64,000 nucleotides of DNA from Arthrobacter sp. B0490 (GTDB lineage Bacteria; Actinomycetota; Actinomycetes; Actinomycetales; Micrococcaceae). Position 1 is the stretch's first letter. The number at the start of each line of letters is the position of its first letter. Below the pieces are notes generated by a model that worked only from the letters and a program-made list of their open reading frames with translations, did no database searches and had not been told where the DNA came from. The position numbers and the translations under genes were made by a program. The DNA is taken from the NCBI RefSeq assembly GCF_002929355.1, contig NZ_PJIR01000013.1:1-64000 (forward strand), given 5' to 3'. Positions 8,488 through 17,109 of the stretch are shown here, piece by piece.

Positions 8488-9672
8488 TTGACGATCGAAT
8501 CACACGAACAAGCCTTGTCTGTCGAGTCGGGCTCAATCCGACCGTTCAGTTTGCCGGTAACACCACAGGACGTCATAGCCCTTCTCAAGAGGCTCGAGGA
8601 GGCGCGCCTTCCCGAACCATCTCCGTCCGAACGTTCAGGGTCGGACGTCTGGGGGCAAGGTGTCCCAGTCGACGTGATGCGGGATCTCATCCATTATTGG
8701 CGCACCGATTACGAGTGGTCCCGCCTCGAGCGTGAGCTGGAGAACCTCGGCCAATACACGGCGGTCGTGGACGGAGTGACCCTCCACTTCCTGCACGTGC
8801 GCTCCCCACGGCCTGACGCGAAGGCCCTGCTGCTATGCCACGGCTGGCCCGGAAGTATCGTGGAGTTCCTCGACGTAGCTCGGGACCTTGCCGAACCGGC
8901 CGACGATCACCAGCCCGCGTTCCATCTCGTCATACCTTCGTTGCCGGGATACGGCTTCAGCAGCAAACCCACCGATGCGGGCATGGGAGTCGAGCGAATC
9001 GCGGATCTCCTGGCAGCCCTGATGACCGGCCTCGGATACGAACGTTACTTCGCCCAGGGCGGAGACTGGGGTGCGGTCATCCTCACCGAGCTCGCAGTCC
9101 AGCACCCGACACAGCTGGTCGCCCTCCACACGACGCTCCCGCAAGTTCGCGAACCACAGTGGTGGAACGCCGAGGAGGAGCAGAGACTCTCATCTCAAGA
9201 GAAGCAATGGCTTGAGGACTCAAGGCGATTCGCGAGCGCCGGCTCTGCCTATGCCCATCAACAGGCAACCCGCCCACAGACAATCGGCTACGCGCTGGTC
9301 GACTCACCCGTCGGCCTCGCGGCGTGGATCCTGGACAAGTTCGAATCATGGCGCGACCCAGCGCTTGCTCCGATGTCCCGTGACCGGTTGCTCGATAACC
9401 TCTGCCTGTACTGGTTCAGTGCCTCTGGAGCCTCTGCAGCCCGACTCTACTGGGAGTCATATCAGCGATCCCGCGACCTCCGACCGGTTCTGGTACCCAC
9501 GGCTGTCTCCGTCTTCCCGCACGACATCGAGAAGCTTCCCGCCTCCTGGGTCCGGGAACGGTACCGAAATCTGTACAGCTGGGAAACCCGCGAAGCAGGG
9601 GGACACTTCCCCAGCCTCGAGGTCACGGATGACTACACGGATATGGTTCGTAGCGCATTCATCACCTTCTGA
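8488..9672 (+). CDS. Epoxide hydrolase (EHN family, alpha/beta hydrolase)
   Basis: Protein of 394 aa made of an EHN N-terminal domain (about 18-125; DLIHYWRTDYEWSRLE, GVTLHFLHVRS) and an alpha/beta-hydrolase core. The oxyanion motif HGWPGS is at 118-123, the nucleophile Asp193 lies in GGDWGA, and the base His373 lies in GGHFP near the C-terminus. The family resembles juvenile-hormone and microsomal epoxide hydrolases, which open epoxides to diols through an ester intermediate. The start is a TTG at 8488 with no clear Shine-Dalgarno; no better start lies nearby. Length and motifs indicate an intact enzyme. The substrate is unknown. Confidence 0.85.
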   Translation: MTIESHEQALSVESGSIRPFSLPVTPQDVIALLKRLEEARLPEPSPSERSGSDVWGQGVPVDVMRDLIHYWRTDYEWSRLERELENLGQYTAVVDGVTLHFLHVRSPRPDAKALLLCHGWPGSIVEFLDVARDLAEPADDHQPAFHLVIPSLPGYGFSSKPTDAGMGVERIADLLAALMTGLGYERYFAQGGDWGAVILTELAVQHPTQLVALHTTLPQVREPQWWNAEEEQRLSSQEKQWLEDSRRFASAGSAYAHQQATRPQTIGYALVDSPVGLAAWILDKFESWRDPALAPMSRDRLLDNLCLYWFSASGASAARLYWESYQRSRDLRPVLVPTAVSVFPHDIEKLPASWVRERYRNLYSWETREAGGHFPSLEVTDDYTDMVRSAFITF

Positions 9673-9789
9673 GGGCAACGCCCCTTCGCCGGCTCGGCGG
9701 TACCGACGAGTTCTGAACGCCCGATCAGGACTGGTGGACGCGCCCCTCCGGGAAGCCTGCGGGCAATCGTTGCGTCGTCGGTGGGTTGA

Positions 9790-10202
9790 CTAGAGATGTC
9801 TGAGGTAGCGCTCGGGCGAGGTGAGGAAGGCCTGCCAGCTCGTGACGAGGTCGAGATCCTCCCACTGTCGAGTACGTAGGCCCCAGCTGCCTACTTCGAA
9901 GATCTGAGCATTCGGCAGGGCGGCCAGGAGGGGTGAGTGCGTCGAGAGGATCACCTGGGATCTCCCTGACGCCACGAGTTCTTTCAGTACGCCGAGCAAC
10001 GCCAGGCAACCCGAGAAGGACAATGCTGATTCTGGCTCGTCGAGGACCCACAATCCCGATCCACGAAACCGATCGACCACGAGTTCGAGGAATGATCAAG
10101 AATCGTCGCTACGGGCGCCAGCGTCGCCGGCCAGATCCGTCGGTCCAGGACGTTCGAGGGATGCTCTGTCAGTCTTCGGATCGGAAATCGTTCGAAGGCC
10201 AT
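9790..10202 (-). pseudogene. AAA ATPase with internal deletion removing Walker A
   Basis: From ATG 10202 the frame reads MAFERFPIRRLTEHPSN, then RRIWPATLAPVATILDH. This is the start of ABC-like AAA-21 predicted ATPases, which normally continue into Walker A. Instead, around 10085-10100, it jumps out of frame into the C-terminal half: GLWVLDEPESALSF (Walker B), SQVILSTHSPLLAALP (H-loop), EDLDLVTSWQAFLTSPERYL. The region with Walker A and the signature is gone. The 96-aa C-terminal part alone could not hydrolyse ATP. Confidence 0.7.
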
Positions 10203-10331
10203 GCGGCCAGTGTGCCAGCCGCAACGCAGGACATGCGGGGATCTGGTCGCTCGGCGCGGCTCAGACGCTGTCTCGTTCAAGGATCCCATTAGCAGTCATC
10301 GCTCTTCGACCCCTCGGGGGTCATTCGCCCC

Positions 10332-10497
10332 GTGACCGCTGACGAAGGCAAGGACGTAGCCGGCCCGGGCCCCCGTGGGGGACAGAGGTCCACGAGCCCC
10401 CTAGAGGCCGTCGGAAGAATGCCCTACGACATCTCCCCGGCCCGCCTGCGCTGCATGGAATTGGCCGAAGAACTCGGCGCCCCCTGGGCTACCTATG
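10332..10497 (+). other. Possible short coding remnant
   Basis: The frame from GTG 10332 reads plausible protein only at its end (MPYDISPARLRCMELAEELG, then APWATY) before running into sequence antisense to the next gene. No family is recognised; it may be the start of a truncated gene. Confidence 0.2.
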
Positions 10498-11322
10498 TGA
10501 GGTGGTTTTGGTCGGTGGATCCTCGGTTGGTGGGTGGTTGGCTATGGTCACTCGGTACCAGTAGATGGTGTCCTTACCGCCGACGAGGTCCACGCGTTGT
10601 CCGCGGTACTCATGAATCCCGTGTGTTTCATCCCCCCACACCTCCACTCCAAGGACGTACTCGGCGCCGTGGAGGTGCTCCGACTCCACTTCGTGCTGGG
10701 CGCTGCGGAGCATGTCCGTAGCTTCGAGGTAACTGGCGTTGGAGGGACGCAGGAAGCAGACCGTTTCGAATCGGGGATAGGTGTGCTCGCGCGCGGCCTC
10801 GGCTGCGTCGAGGAGCACCAACGCGTTCACGGAGACGCCAGGAGGCTTGGCAGTGATGCTGCTGGAGGGGACGATGCTGGCAACTTCAGGGGCGATGCTC
10901 CGGGACGTATGCCTCACTCCGAGGGGCGAGGAAGCATGACCGTCGAGCGCATCCTTTCTTTGATAGGGAGTGTCCTCTGCCCGATGGGCGGATTGGGTTT
11001 TGGAGGTGGGTGAGGTGCGGTTGTAATGCGCCGCAACGACGACGTCGGAAAGGTCGTGTGTGTGCGTCAGACCGAGGATCTTCATCGCCCGCTGCAGATC
11101 CTCTTCGACCGTGCGTAGCGGGAGGGACAGCACGAGGGCGATGTCTTTGTTGGCGAGGCCACCTCCGGCCATCACGGCAATCACCGCCTGACGATCACTC
11201 AGGTCCCCCAGGGCCGGACTGTCCGATGTGTCCTGCGGATGGGGAGAGGGGGCCTGGTCTGGTGGCGGGAGGGCGTCGCGACGAAGCGTCGAAGCGGCGG
11301 GGTTCTGATGTGTCTGCCTCAT
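10489..11322 (-). CDS. LuxR-type HTH protein with unassigned C-terminal domain
   Basis: Protein of 277 aa. ATG 11322 has GAGGGAG five bases upstream, which decides the start. Residues about 42-88 form a GerE/LuxR-like helix-turn-helix (LSDRQAVIAVMAGGGLANKD, IALVLSLPLRTVEEDLQRAM). A receiver domain is absent. A low-complexity linker follows. The C-terminal half (VNALVLLDAAEAAREHTYPR through GVEVWGDETHGIHEYRGQR) has alternating strands and I cannot place it. LuxR HTHs normally bind DNA as dimers; here the unusual order, HTH first, suggests a C-terminal sensor or effector part. No linked target gene is evident. Confidence 0.6.
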   Translation of the reverse strand: MRQTHQNPAASTLRRDALPPPDQAPSPHPQDTSDSPALGDLSDRQAVIAVMAGGGLANKDIALVLSLPLRTVEEDLQRAMKILGLTHTHDLSDVVVAAHYNRTSPTSKTQSAHRAEDTPYQRKDALDGHASSPLGVRHTSRSIAPEVASIVPSSSITAKPPGVSVNALVLLDAAEAAREHTYPRFETVCFLRPSNASYLEATDMLRSAQHEVESEHLHGAEYVLGVEVWGDETHGIHEYRGQRVDLVGGKDTIYWYRVTIANHPPTEDPPTKTTSHR

Positions 11323-11510
11323 GGCACTCCCTCGTGGCACGGTGCTAACGGCTGTGTGCCGGGGTCTGGGGCAACAAGGTCAGACTTGTCCTTTCATGAG
11401 TGAGATGTCAACAAAAATAGCCATGTGTCTTTTGATGCAGCCATCCTCCCGAGTCTCCCTTCAAAGGCTGGCGAGGTGTTCGGGGCAGCACGGTAAGGGA
11501 GGATGGCCTG

Positions 11511-12029
11511 ATGATGGGTACAGCCGATATCGAGGGTCTCGTAGTTCAGGTGGGCGGGCAGCCGCGAAGCGCGATCGTCGAGGCTTTGCGCGATGCCGGC
11601 GTGCAATTGAATGTTCATGCTCGGACACTGCTTGCTCATCCCGCATTCGATGGTCCAGAGGGTCAGACGCTCCGGATCGTGGAGCGCACGGTGGTTGAAC
11701 TCGGGTTCGAGGAGGGTGCTGTCCAAGCGCAGGTCTTCGCGGCTGCAAGGAGCCAGGGCTTCGATCTCTGCCCCCTGGTGACTGGTCCCTTTCTGCGGTT
11801 GGCGTTGATGAGCCAGGCCGTTGCGCCGGACTCGGTTCTGTCCGCAGGTCGGGCTCCGAGGGGAGCGATTCACATCGCGTCCGAGCCCGTGAGCGAGGAC
11901 GTCGACTACCCCAAAGGGTTCTACCTTCGTGTCGTGGACGGGCAGATCTGGTTACGAGGCTATTGCTGCGATGACGACTACGTATGGACTCCGGACCAGC
12001 GTCTTGCACTCCTTCTACCCCAGCATTGA
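11511..12029 (+). CDS. Conserved hypothetical protein, 172 aa
   Basis: Soluble protein starting at tandem ATGs (11511, 11514) after GGGAGG. It opens with GTADIEGLVVQVGGQPRSAI, a beta-alpha pattern, and continues with long helices (HPAFDGPEGQTLRIVERTVV). The end (KGFYLRVVDGQIWLRGYCCD DDYVWTPDQRLALL) is acidic and aromatic. Similar actinobacterial proteins are usually annotated as hypothetical, sometimes as helicase without support. No catalytic motif is visible. It is flanked by a regulator and a GNAT gene. Confidence 0.6.
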   Translation: MMGTADIEGLVVQVGGQPRSAIVEALRDAGVQLNVHARTLLAHPAFDGPEGQTLRIVERTVVELGFEEGAVQAQVFAAARSQGFDLCPLVTGPFLRLALMSQAVAPDSVLSAGRAPRGAIHIASEPVSEDVDYPKGFYLRVVDGQIWLRGYCCDDDYVWTPDQRLALLLPQH

Positions 12030-12098
12030 CGCAAGATTGCTGTGCGACCCGTTCGAAGCTGGGGCTCGAGGGCTTCGGCCGGCCGATAGGTTGAGGAT

Positions 12099-12632
12099 GT
12101 GAACCGGACTTCATTGCGTCTACGGCCTCTGCGATGCGAGGACGCACCTGTCTTCAGCGGGTGGGGTGGAGATCGTTCTTTCCGCCAGCACACCGGGTGG
12201 ACTGTCACGTCTTCGGCCGCCCTGTACGGCTTTTGGTTGCAGCAGGTCGAGGATCCACCTGCTGGGCTGGTCCGGATGGCAGTCGAAGACCCCACTGTCG
12301 GTGAGCTGGTCGGGTACGTGGATCTGCACGGCTCGGACCTGGGCGAGAAGGAGCTCGGGTTCGTGATCGGTCCCTCGCACCGCTGGGGGCAGGGGTTGGG
12401 GCGGTGCGCGGCCGAAGCCGGTCTTGCGTACGGGTTCGAGGCACTGGGGGTGGAGCGCATCTGGGCGGAAGCGCTGGCCGCCAACACTGCATCGGTTCGG
12501 ATCCTGCGCGCCATCGGGATGGAGGAAACGGGGAGGGGCGGGCCTGGCGAGTTCCTGGGCAGGGAGAGCTACTACGTGCAATTCAGTATCTGCCGCTCAG
12601 CATGGACGGATGACGGTGACATGCCAAGCTGA
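12099..12632 (+). CDS. GNAT N-acetyltransferase, RimJ/RimL type
   Basis: Protein of 177 aa with the Acetyltransf_3 layout: SLRLRPLRCEDAPVFSGW at the start, strand 4 AVEDPTVGELVGYVDLHGSD, and the acetyl-CoA loop LGFVIGPSHRWGQGLGRCAA. The fold ends with ERIWAEALAANTASVRILRA IGMEETGR. It transfers acetyl from CoA to an amine, substrate unknown. The start is GTG 12099, with GAGG only two bases away, so it may be translated leaderless. The reading frame continues past the stop into another coding-like stretch. Confidence 0.8.
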   Translation: MNRTSLRLRPLRCEDAPVFSGWGGDRSFRQHTGWTVTSSAALYGFWLQQVEDPPAGLVRMAVEDPTVGELVGYVDLHGSDLGEKELGFVIGPSHRWGQGLGRCAAEAGLAYGFEALGVERIWAEALAANTASVRILRAIGMEETGRGGPGEFLGRESYYVQFSICRSAWTDDGDMPS

Positions 12633-12838
12633 TGGAATGCAGACATAGCGTGGCAGCCGAAGATCGATCGTTTCTATGAGGCCCGCCAAGCATTCCTCGC
12701 TATAGCACTGCGTGACGAAGGAGGGTACGGAGAGGCGTCGAGAACCGCGCTGCTGGCCCTCATACCGACGCTCGATGGTGACAAGCGATCCCTCCGCGCC
12801 TACGCACCAGAACTGCCAGATACTGTCAGGAACCTATG
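12633..12838 (+). pseudogene. Unassigned C-terminal coding fragment
   Basis: Directly after the GNAT stop, in the same frame, 68 codons read as convincing protein (WQPKIDRFYEARQAFLAIAL, then EASRTALLALIPTLDGDKRS and LPDTVRNL) ending in TGA. There is no ATG, GTG or TTG start near the beginning. It is therefore the 3' end of a lost gene rather than a free-standing one. The family is unknown. Confidence 0.4.
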
Positions 12839-13132
12839 ACCGCGTCGTCCCGGTCAGGCATGGTTCCTGCTGTTCAGGGGCCGCGGTAACGACCCTCAAG
12901 GCCGTTGTTCCAGCTTCTGCGGGCGGGCGACCCCCTTGTGTGTGGTAGCCATCCCGGCGTTGCCTTCTATTGACAGCCCAAAAGAGCGGGCGTAGGTTTT
13001 CGCGATGTGCGCCCGAGCTGACGGACACGGCGATGCCGGTCCTGTCAGCGGACCCGTCGCCTTCACGGCATCCAACGCTTATTCGGGCAGGATCCGCGGC
13101 AACCGTACTCCTGCCGAACTCAGAAGCCTGAA

Positions 13133-13770
13133 ATGAACAATCGGAACAAGCTGTGCTTTTCCCTTCTTTCCACGCTGTCCCTTGTCGTCGGATCGGCGTC
13201 GGCCGCCACGGCCTCCGAGGAGGACACTCCCGCACCGTGGCCGCCCGCGGAAACCGACGGGTACCAGCCAGCGCCCGCAACCTACTACGAGGATGTCGTG
13301 TTTCCGGCGTGCGGCACCACGATCACCCTGAGGGCCGGAGACGTTCAGGACCTGTACGAGAAGGTTCGGGTGAAGCGTGACGGGACCACCGTGATCAAGG
13401 TCCGGGGTGACATGACCACGGATGTGATCGCGGAACCCGGCGGTGATCTCCCGCACGGAGGCTTTCTTGACGAGGTCGATAATTCCGGACCGGGCAACGT
13501 GTACATCTCGGCGGACGGGTTGACCATTGAGGAGAGGATTGGGGGCCCTCCATCGTCTATCCGATCAGTGAGACCGATGCTGCGGCGCTGGCCGCAGCGG
13601 GCTTCCCCGAACTGAGCTACTTCGAGGACGGCAAGGTGATCATCACGACCGTTCTCACGGAGGATGTGGCCGCTGTCGAACCAGAATCGACCGAGGTCCT
13701 GAAGGACACCACCAGGGATGTGGTCGACCTGTGCCAGGAGCTGAAGGAATCGGCGGGGCATTCCTCCTGA
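13133..13770 (+). pseudogene. Secreted protein interrupted by a one-base frameshift in a G run
   Basis: ATG 13133 opens a signal peptide (KLCFSLLSTLSLVVGSASAA, cleavage near ATA). The mature protein reads YYEDVVFPACGTTITLRAGD and GNVYISADGLTIEERI. At the G5 run 13541-13545 the frame breaks. Reading one base back restores protein to the stop at 13768: IVYPISETDAAALAAAGFPE, then VIITTVLTEDVAAVEPESTE and LCQELKESAGHSS. A sixth G would restore a single 212-codon gene. This is either a true mutation, a phase-variable tract or a sequencing error. The family is unknown; actinobacterial secreted hypotheticals have this size. Confidence 0.7.
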
Positions 13771-13827
13771 TGCTTACCGGCAACGTCCAGCGGGCCGAAT
13801 GAGGGGACGATCCGACGCCGTCCAAGG

Positions 13828-13856
13828 CAGGGGGCCCGACGAATTTCGGCCCCCTG
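13828..13856. terminator. Hairpin between convergent genes
   Basis: CAGGGGGCC (13828-13836) pairs with GGCCCCCTG (13848-13856) around an 11-nt loop. It lies between the secreted-protein gene (ends 13770) and the convergent GNAT gene (ends 13908), so it can serve both. Confidence 0.65.
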
Positions 13857-13907
13857 ACCTCGCGGCTCGTGCTTGGGAGGGCCTTGTGCGTGCCGCTTGC
13901 GGGTGTC

Positions 13908-14549
13908 CTAGAGGGCGGGACGCGCGGTGAGGGTCTGGTATTGGGGGTGGTCGGCGAGGAAGGAGAAGGCCATCGGACACTGCGGTATGAGACTCAGGCG
14001 TCGCTTGTGGGCGTTGAGGACGATGTGACGCATCAGGATGGCGTCCATGCCTTGGTCGCGGAATCCGGGGTGTTCAACGCCGTCGGTGAGGACGACCTGG
14101 CAGCCGGTCATCGTGTATTTGATGTAGACGGCGAGGCTGCCGTCGATGAGCAGCTCGAAGCGACCATATAGCTGGTTGTCGTGGAATGTCTCCCTGAGCT
14201 GGTGGACGGGACCACGGCGCGCTGCGTGTTGGGCTCGGCCATCGAGTTCGTCGACGATCATCCGGTAGCCGCTCACTGCGCCGGCGGGTGGGTAGTCGGT
14301 GTCCATCAACTGGTAGGCGCGGTCTGCCAGAACCCGTAGGTGCCTGGTCGACAACCCCTGTATCTCCTGGGCGGAGAGTTCATCAAGAAAGACGGCGCTT
14401 CCAGGGTCCTGGGCCACGGGCCGTACCTCGGAGGCCAGCGTGTCGTTCGGCGTCTCCGTTGACGCCGTGAAGCGATGGTCCGCTTGAGAGGTTCGGGGCG
14501 TAGCCGGGTGGGCGGGAATGGCTTGGGCAGGGTGCAAGAGTTCGGTCAT
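13908..14549 (-). CDS. GNAT-like acetyltransferase (PF14542, Acetyltransf_CG) with helical N-terminal domain
   Basis: Protein of 213 aa. Residues 1-50 are polar and low in order. A helical part follows (FLDELSAQEIQGLSTRHLRV, YRMIVDELDGRAQHAARRG). The C-terminal 85 residues form the small YjdJ/Acetyltransf_CG fold: RFELLIDGSLAVYIKYTM, VEHPGFRDQGMDAILMRHIV, LSLIPQCPMAFSFLADHPQY. This mini-GNAT group binds acetyl-CoA through a Cys-Pro-containing loop, and the CP motif is present. Substrate unknown. The ATG at 14549 is the only sensible start. Confidence 0.75.
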   Translation of the reverse strand: MTELLHPAQAIPAHPATPRTSQADHRFTASTETPNDTLASEVRPVAQDPGSAVFLDELSAQEIQGLSTRHLRVLADRAYQLMDTDYPPAGAVSGYRMIVDELDGRAQHAARRGPVHQLRETFHDNQLYGRFELLIDGSLAVYIKYTMTGCQVVLTDGVEHPGFRDQGMDAILMRHIVLNAHKRRLSLIPQCPMAFSFLADHPQYQTLTARPAL

Positions 14550-14743
14550 GGCTGTTCCTGTGTTCGTCAGAGACCTGGCCTGCGTCTAGACCCCGGTGTC
14601 TTGATGAGACTAGCGGTTACCCGCCAGGAAAGACATCACATCCCGACACCATGCCAGGACAGCAGTGAGGCTTTCATCCTTGAGGTTGCAACCTCAGAGG
14701 TGCACGGCTTCCTCCCGCTGCCTTCGCCTGCAGTGGTGCTGCG

Positions 14744-15019
14744 TCACTGCAGTCGGGCTGGAAGAGCGGTGTCAACCGGAAGTTGGACGGCGTGCAGCAG
14801 GGGAGCCGCTGGTGTGCCCGCTTCTACCGCATCGCGGCGGTCGAGTTCCGTGGTCAGTTCCTCGTTGCGAAACGACGTTTCCGGGTCAGGTTCCCCCTCC
14901 GCGACGTATCCGGAGGAGAGCTCGCGCTGGAGCTTACTGTGAAGGACTTGAACCTCGGGAAGCTCAAGTGCTGTGAGGTCCTCGGGGAAGGGCTCGGACG
15001 GGGTAAGACGTGTGTGCAT
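14744..15019 (-). CDS. Hypothetical protein, 91 aa
   Basis: Small acidic protein: LTPSEPFPEDLTALELPEVQ, VLHSKLQRELSSGYVAEGEP, TSFRNEELTTELDRRDAVEA. It is predicted mostly helical, with no signal peptide or membrane segment. ATG 15019 lacks a strong ribosome site. Similar short Glu-rich helical proteins are common in Arthrobacter and have no known role. The last 20 residues are hydrophobic and may be outside the original protein. Confidence 0.5.
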   Translation of the reverse strand: MHTRLTPSEPFPEDLTALELPEVQVLHSKLQRELSSGYVAEGEPDPETSFRNEELTTELDRRDAVEAGTPAAPLLHAVQLPVDTALPARLQ

Positions 15020-15445
15020 GAGGCGCCTATCACCAGAACAAAACAGGGAAACGACCAGGCTCGCTTCTGAACCGCCGCCGCATACTTCACCAGGACCATA
15101 TCGTACTCACCTGCCACGCGAACCGGCTCGGCCCCAAGAATTCACTGGCCCGTCGTGAGACAACGGGTAAAAGGAACGGTCCAGCCGGATCACCAGTTCC
15201 ACGGCTTCCCGCGTGGGTGCTCCACACCGGCGCAGTTCACCCTGTGCAGGTTTCTCGAGGAGAGCGTCGAGCGCTGCCGGTGGCGTGGGGGAGCGGTACA
15301 GGGGCCAGCCAGTGCTGGGCTTCCTCGACAGTCGGCATCGCAGGGACTTGCCGCATCGCTGCGCTGACCGGCCTCACGCTCGTACGATTCCGCCACGGCT
15401 GGCAGCGGCGCACAACCCGTGCACCGCGAGGACTCTTATTCCGCG
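15020..15445. other. No gene seen
   Basis: About 425 bases between the small hypothetical protein and the end of the aminotransferase gene. Open frames on both strands lack ribosome sites and family resemblance. Confidence 0.35.
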
Positions 15446-16654
15446 CTACGAAGTGACGAAGTCGCCGAGCGCGGCCAGGAGGCGGTCGACGTCGTCGTCG
15501 TTGTTGTACGGCGCCAAGCCGATCCTGAGGGCGGCGCTGTCCTCGAGATTGAGGCGACGGAAGGCTTCGTACGTGTAGAAGGAGCCGGCCGGCGCGAGAA
15601 TGTTCCGTTCCGCAAGGAACCGGTAGGCCTTCGTGGAGGACCGGCCCGGGAATGTCACCAGCAGGGTCGGTGTCCGATCCTGGGCTTTGGAGTGCAGCGT
15701 GATGGCGTCGCCCAGGTCGGCCAGGCCTGCCTCGATGCGGGAGCGCAATGCGTGCTCGTACTCATCGACCACGTGAGCGGATGCGAGAAGGCGGGCGCGG
15801 CGGTCGGTTGCGGCGCCGGGCGCGATCGCGGCGAGGAAATCCACGGCGGCCGTGGCTCCGGCCATGATCTCGTACGGGAGGGTGCCGAACTCGAACCGCT
15901 CAGGCACCGCGTTCGTGGACGGCAGCAGCTTGTCCGGCCGCAGTGATTCCAACAGGTCCGGGTCGGCCACGAGTACACCGCAGTGAGGCCCGAGGAATTT
16001 GTAGGGAGAGCAGGCGAAGAAGTCGGCTCCCAACGCCTTCACGTCGACCGCCGCATGAGCGGTGTAGTGCACCCCGTCCACGTAGACCAGTGCGCCGACG
16101 GTGAGCGCGGCGTCGGCGATGCGGCGCACCTGAGGTTTGGTGCCGAGCAGGTTCGACGCGGCGGTGATCGCTACCAGTTTCGTGCGCTCGGTGATCGCGG
16201 CCGCGACGGACGCTGCGTCGATCTCCGTGGTCTCCGGGGTGAAATCGATCCAGCGCACGGTGGCGCCGACCGCGTCGGCTGCTTGCAGCCAGGGGCGGAT
16301 GTTGGAGTCATGATCCAGGCGTGACACGACGACCTCGTCACCTGGCTGCCAGGTCTTGGCGAGGTGGCGGGAGAAGTCATAGGTGAGCTGCGTGGCGCTT
16401 CGTCCGTAGACGACACCGCGAGGATGCGCCCCCAGCAGGTCGGCCATTGCTGCCCGGAATCCGCCGACCGCCGATTCGGCGTTGCTCTCCGAGCTCATAC
16501 CGAAGCCGCGGTTGGAGAGCGGCCCGGTGATGGCATCGGCTATCGCGGCTCCCACGACGGCGGGGGTCTGCGTTCCGCCGGGGCCGTCGAAATATGCGGT
16601 GCCGGTGAGCAGGGCGGGGAAGTGCGCACGGAAGGCCGCGAGATCGAGGGTCAT
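15446..16654 (-). CDS. Class V aminotransferase, cysteine desulfurase-like
   Basis: PLP-dependent enzyme of 402 aa in the TIGR01976 (cysteine desulfurase-like, VC1184 type) group. Landmarks are YFDGPGGTQTPAVVGAAI at 21-38, DHDSNIRPWL at 114-123, cofactor Asp193 in VYVDGVHYTAH, and the PLP lysine Lys219 in SPYKFLGPHCG. The C-terminal domain includes GSFYTYEAFRRLNL and LRIGLAPYNNDDDVDRLL. This group is related to NifS/SufS, but its real substrate is mostly unproven, so desulfurase activity is not assured. Start ATG 16654. It lies beside broken panE-like and GNAT genes that no longer form an operon. Confidence 0.85.
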   Translation of the reverse strand: MTLDLAAFRAHFPALLTGTAYFDGPGGTQTPAVVGAAIADAITGPLSNRGFGMSSESNAESAVGGFRAAMADLLGAHPRGVVYGRSATQLTYDFSRHLAKTWQPGDEVVVSRLDHDSNIRPWLQAADAVGATVRWIDFTPETTEIDAASVAAAITERTKLVAITAASNLLGTKPQVRRIADAALTVGALVYVDGVHYTAHAAVDVKALGADFFACSPYKFLGPHCGVLVADPDLLESLRPDKLLPSTNAVPERFEFGTLPYEIMAGATAAVDFLAAIAPGAATDRRARLLASAHVVDEYEHALRSRIEAGLADLGDAITLHSKAQDRTPTLLVTFPGRSSTKAYRFLAERNILAPAGSFYTYEAFRRLNLEDSAALRIGLAPYNNDDDVDRLLAALGDFVTS

Positions 16655-16715
16655 GTCGTTACTTTCTCAGGTGAGCGTCGATACGGGAAACAGTGCGAGC
16701 AAGAACTGTGATGGA

Positions 16716-16942
16716 TCAGTTCGAGAGGTTTGCTGGGAACGTGATGAGTGTCAGGTCGAGGAGCGGAGTAGATTGTTGCAGGGCTTCGGCGCGCGTCAGG
16801 GGGATACGAACCGTAATCCGTCCCCCCGCACCGTGACGGCTTTTCATTCGCGGACGAGGCAGGTGACGTCCCGTCCTGCTTCCTGCAGCCGGGTCCCGAA
16901 AGCACCGCCTGTGGCACCGGCCCCTACAACGAGTATTCGCAC
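16716..16942 (-). pseudogene. Ketopantoate reductase-like (PanE/ApbA) N-terminal remnant
   Basis: GTG 16942, with AAAGGA about 8 nt upstream, starts RILVVGAGATGGAFGTRLQE then AGRDVTCLVRE, the NADP-binding GxGxxG start of the PanE family. A stop follows at residue 33. Shifted frames then give GDGLRFVS and STPLLDLTLITFPANLSN, which match the next strands of the fold (normally DLVLLxVKA). So at least one frameshift and a C-terminal truncation have destroyed it. Confidence 0.6.
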
Positions 16943-17109
16943 AGCGATTACATCCTTTCCCCAACGAGCGGCCTCGGCACGCAAAAGTGTGCGCAGCGTC
17001 AGCAGGGCAGTTCAGCTCATCCTGCCCGTCCCGGCAACCCCGAAGGAATCGGCAACCAGCGATGCACCGCGTACCGGGGAAGGATCGTCCAGCGGTCGTT
17101 ACTGCGCGC

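Noticed and set aside
14475..14942. Plus-strand frame opposite the GNAT and 91-aa genes
   Set aside because: Shadow frame with low-quality composition; no ribosome site.
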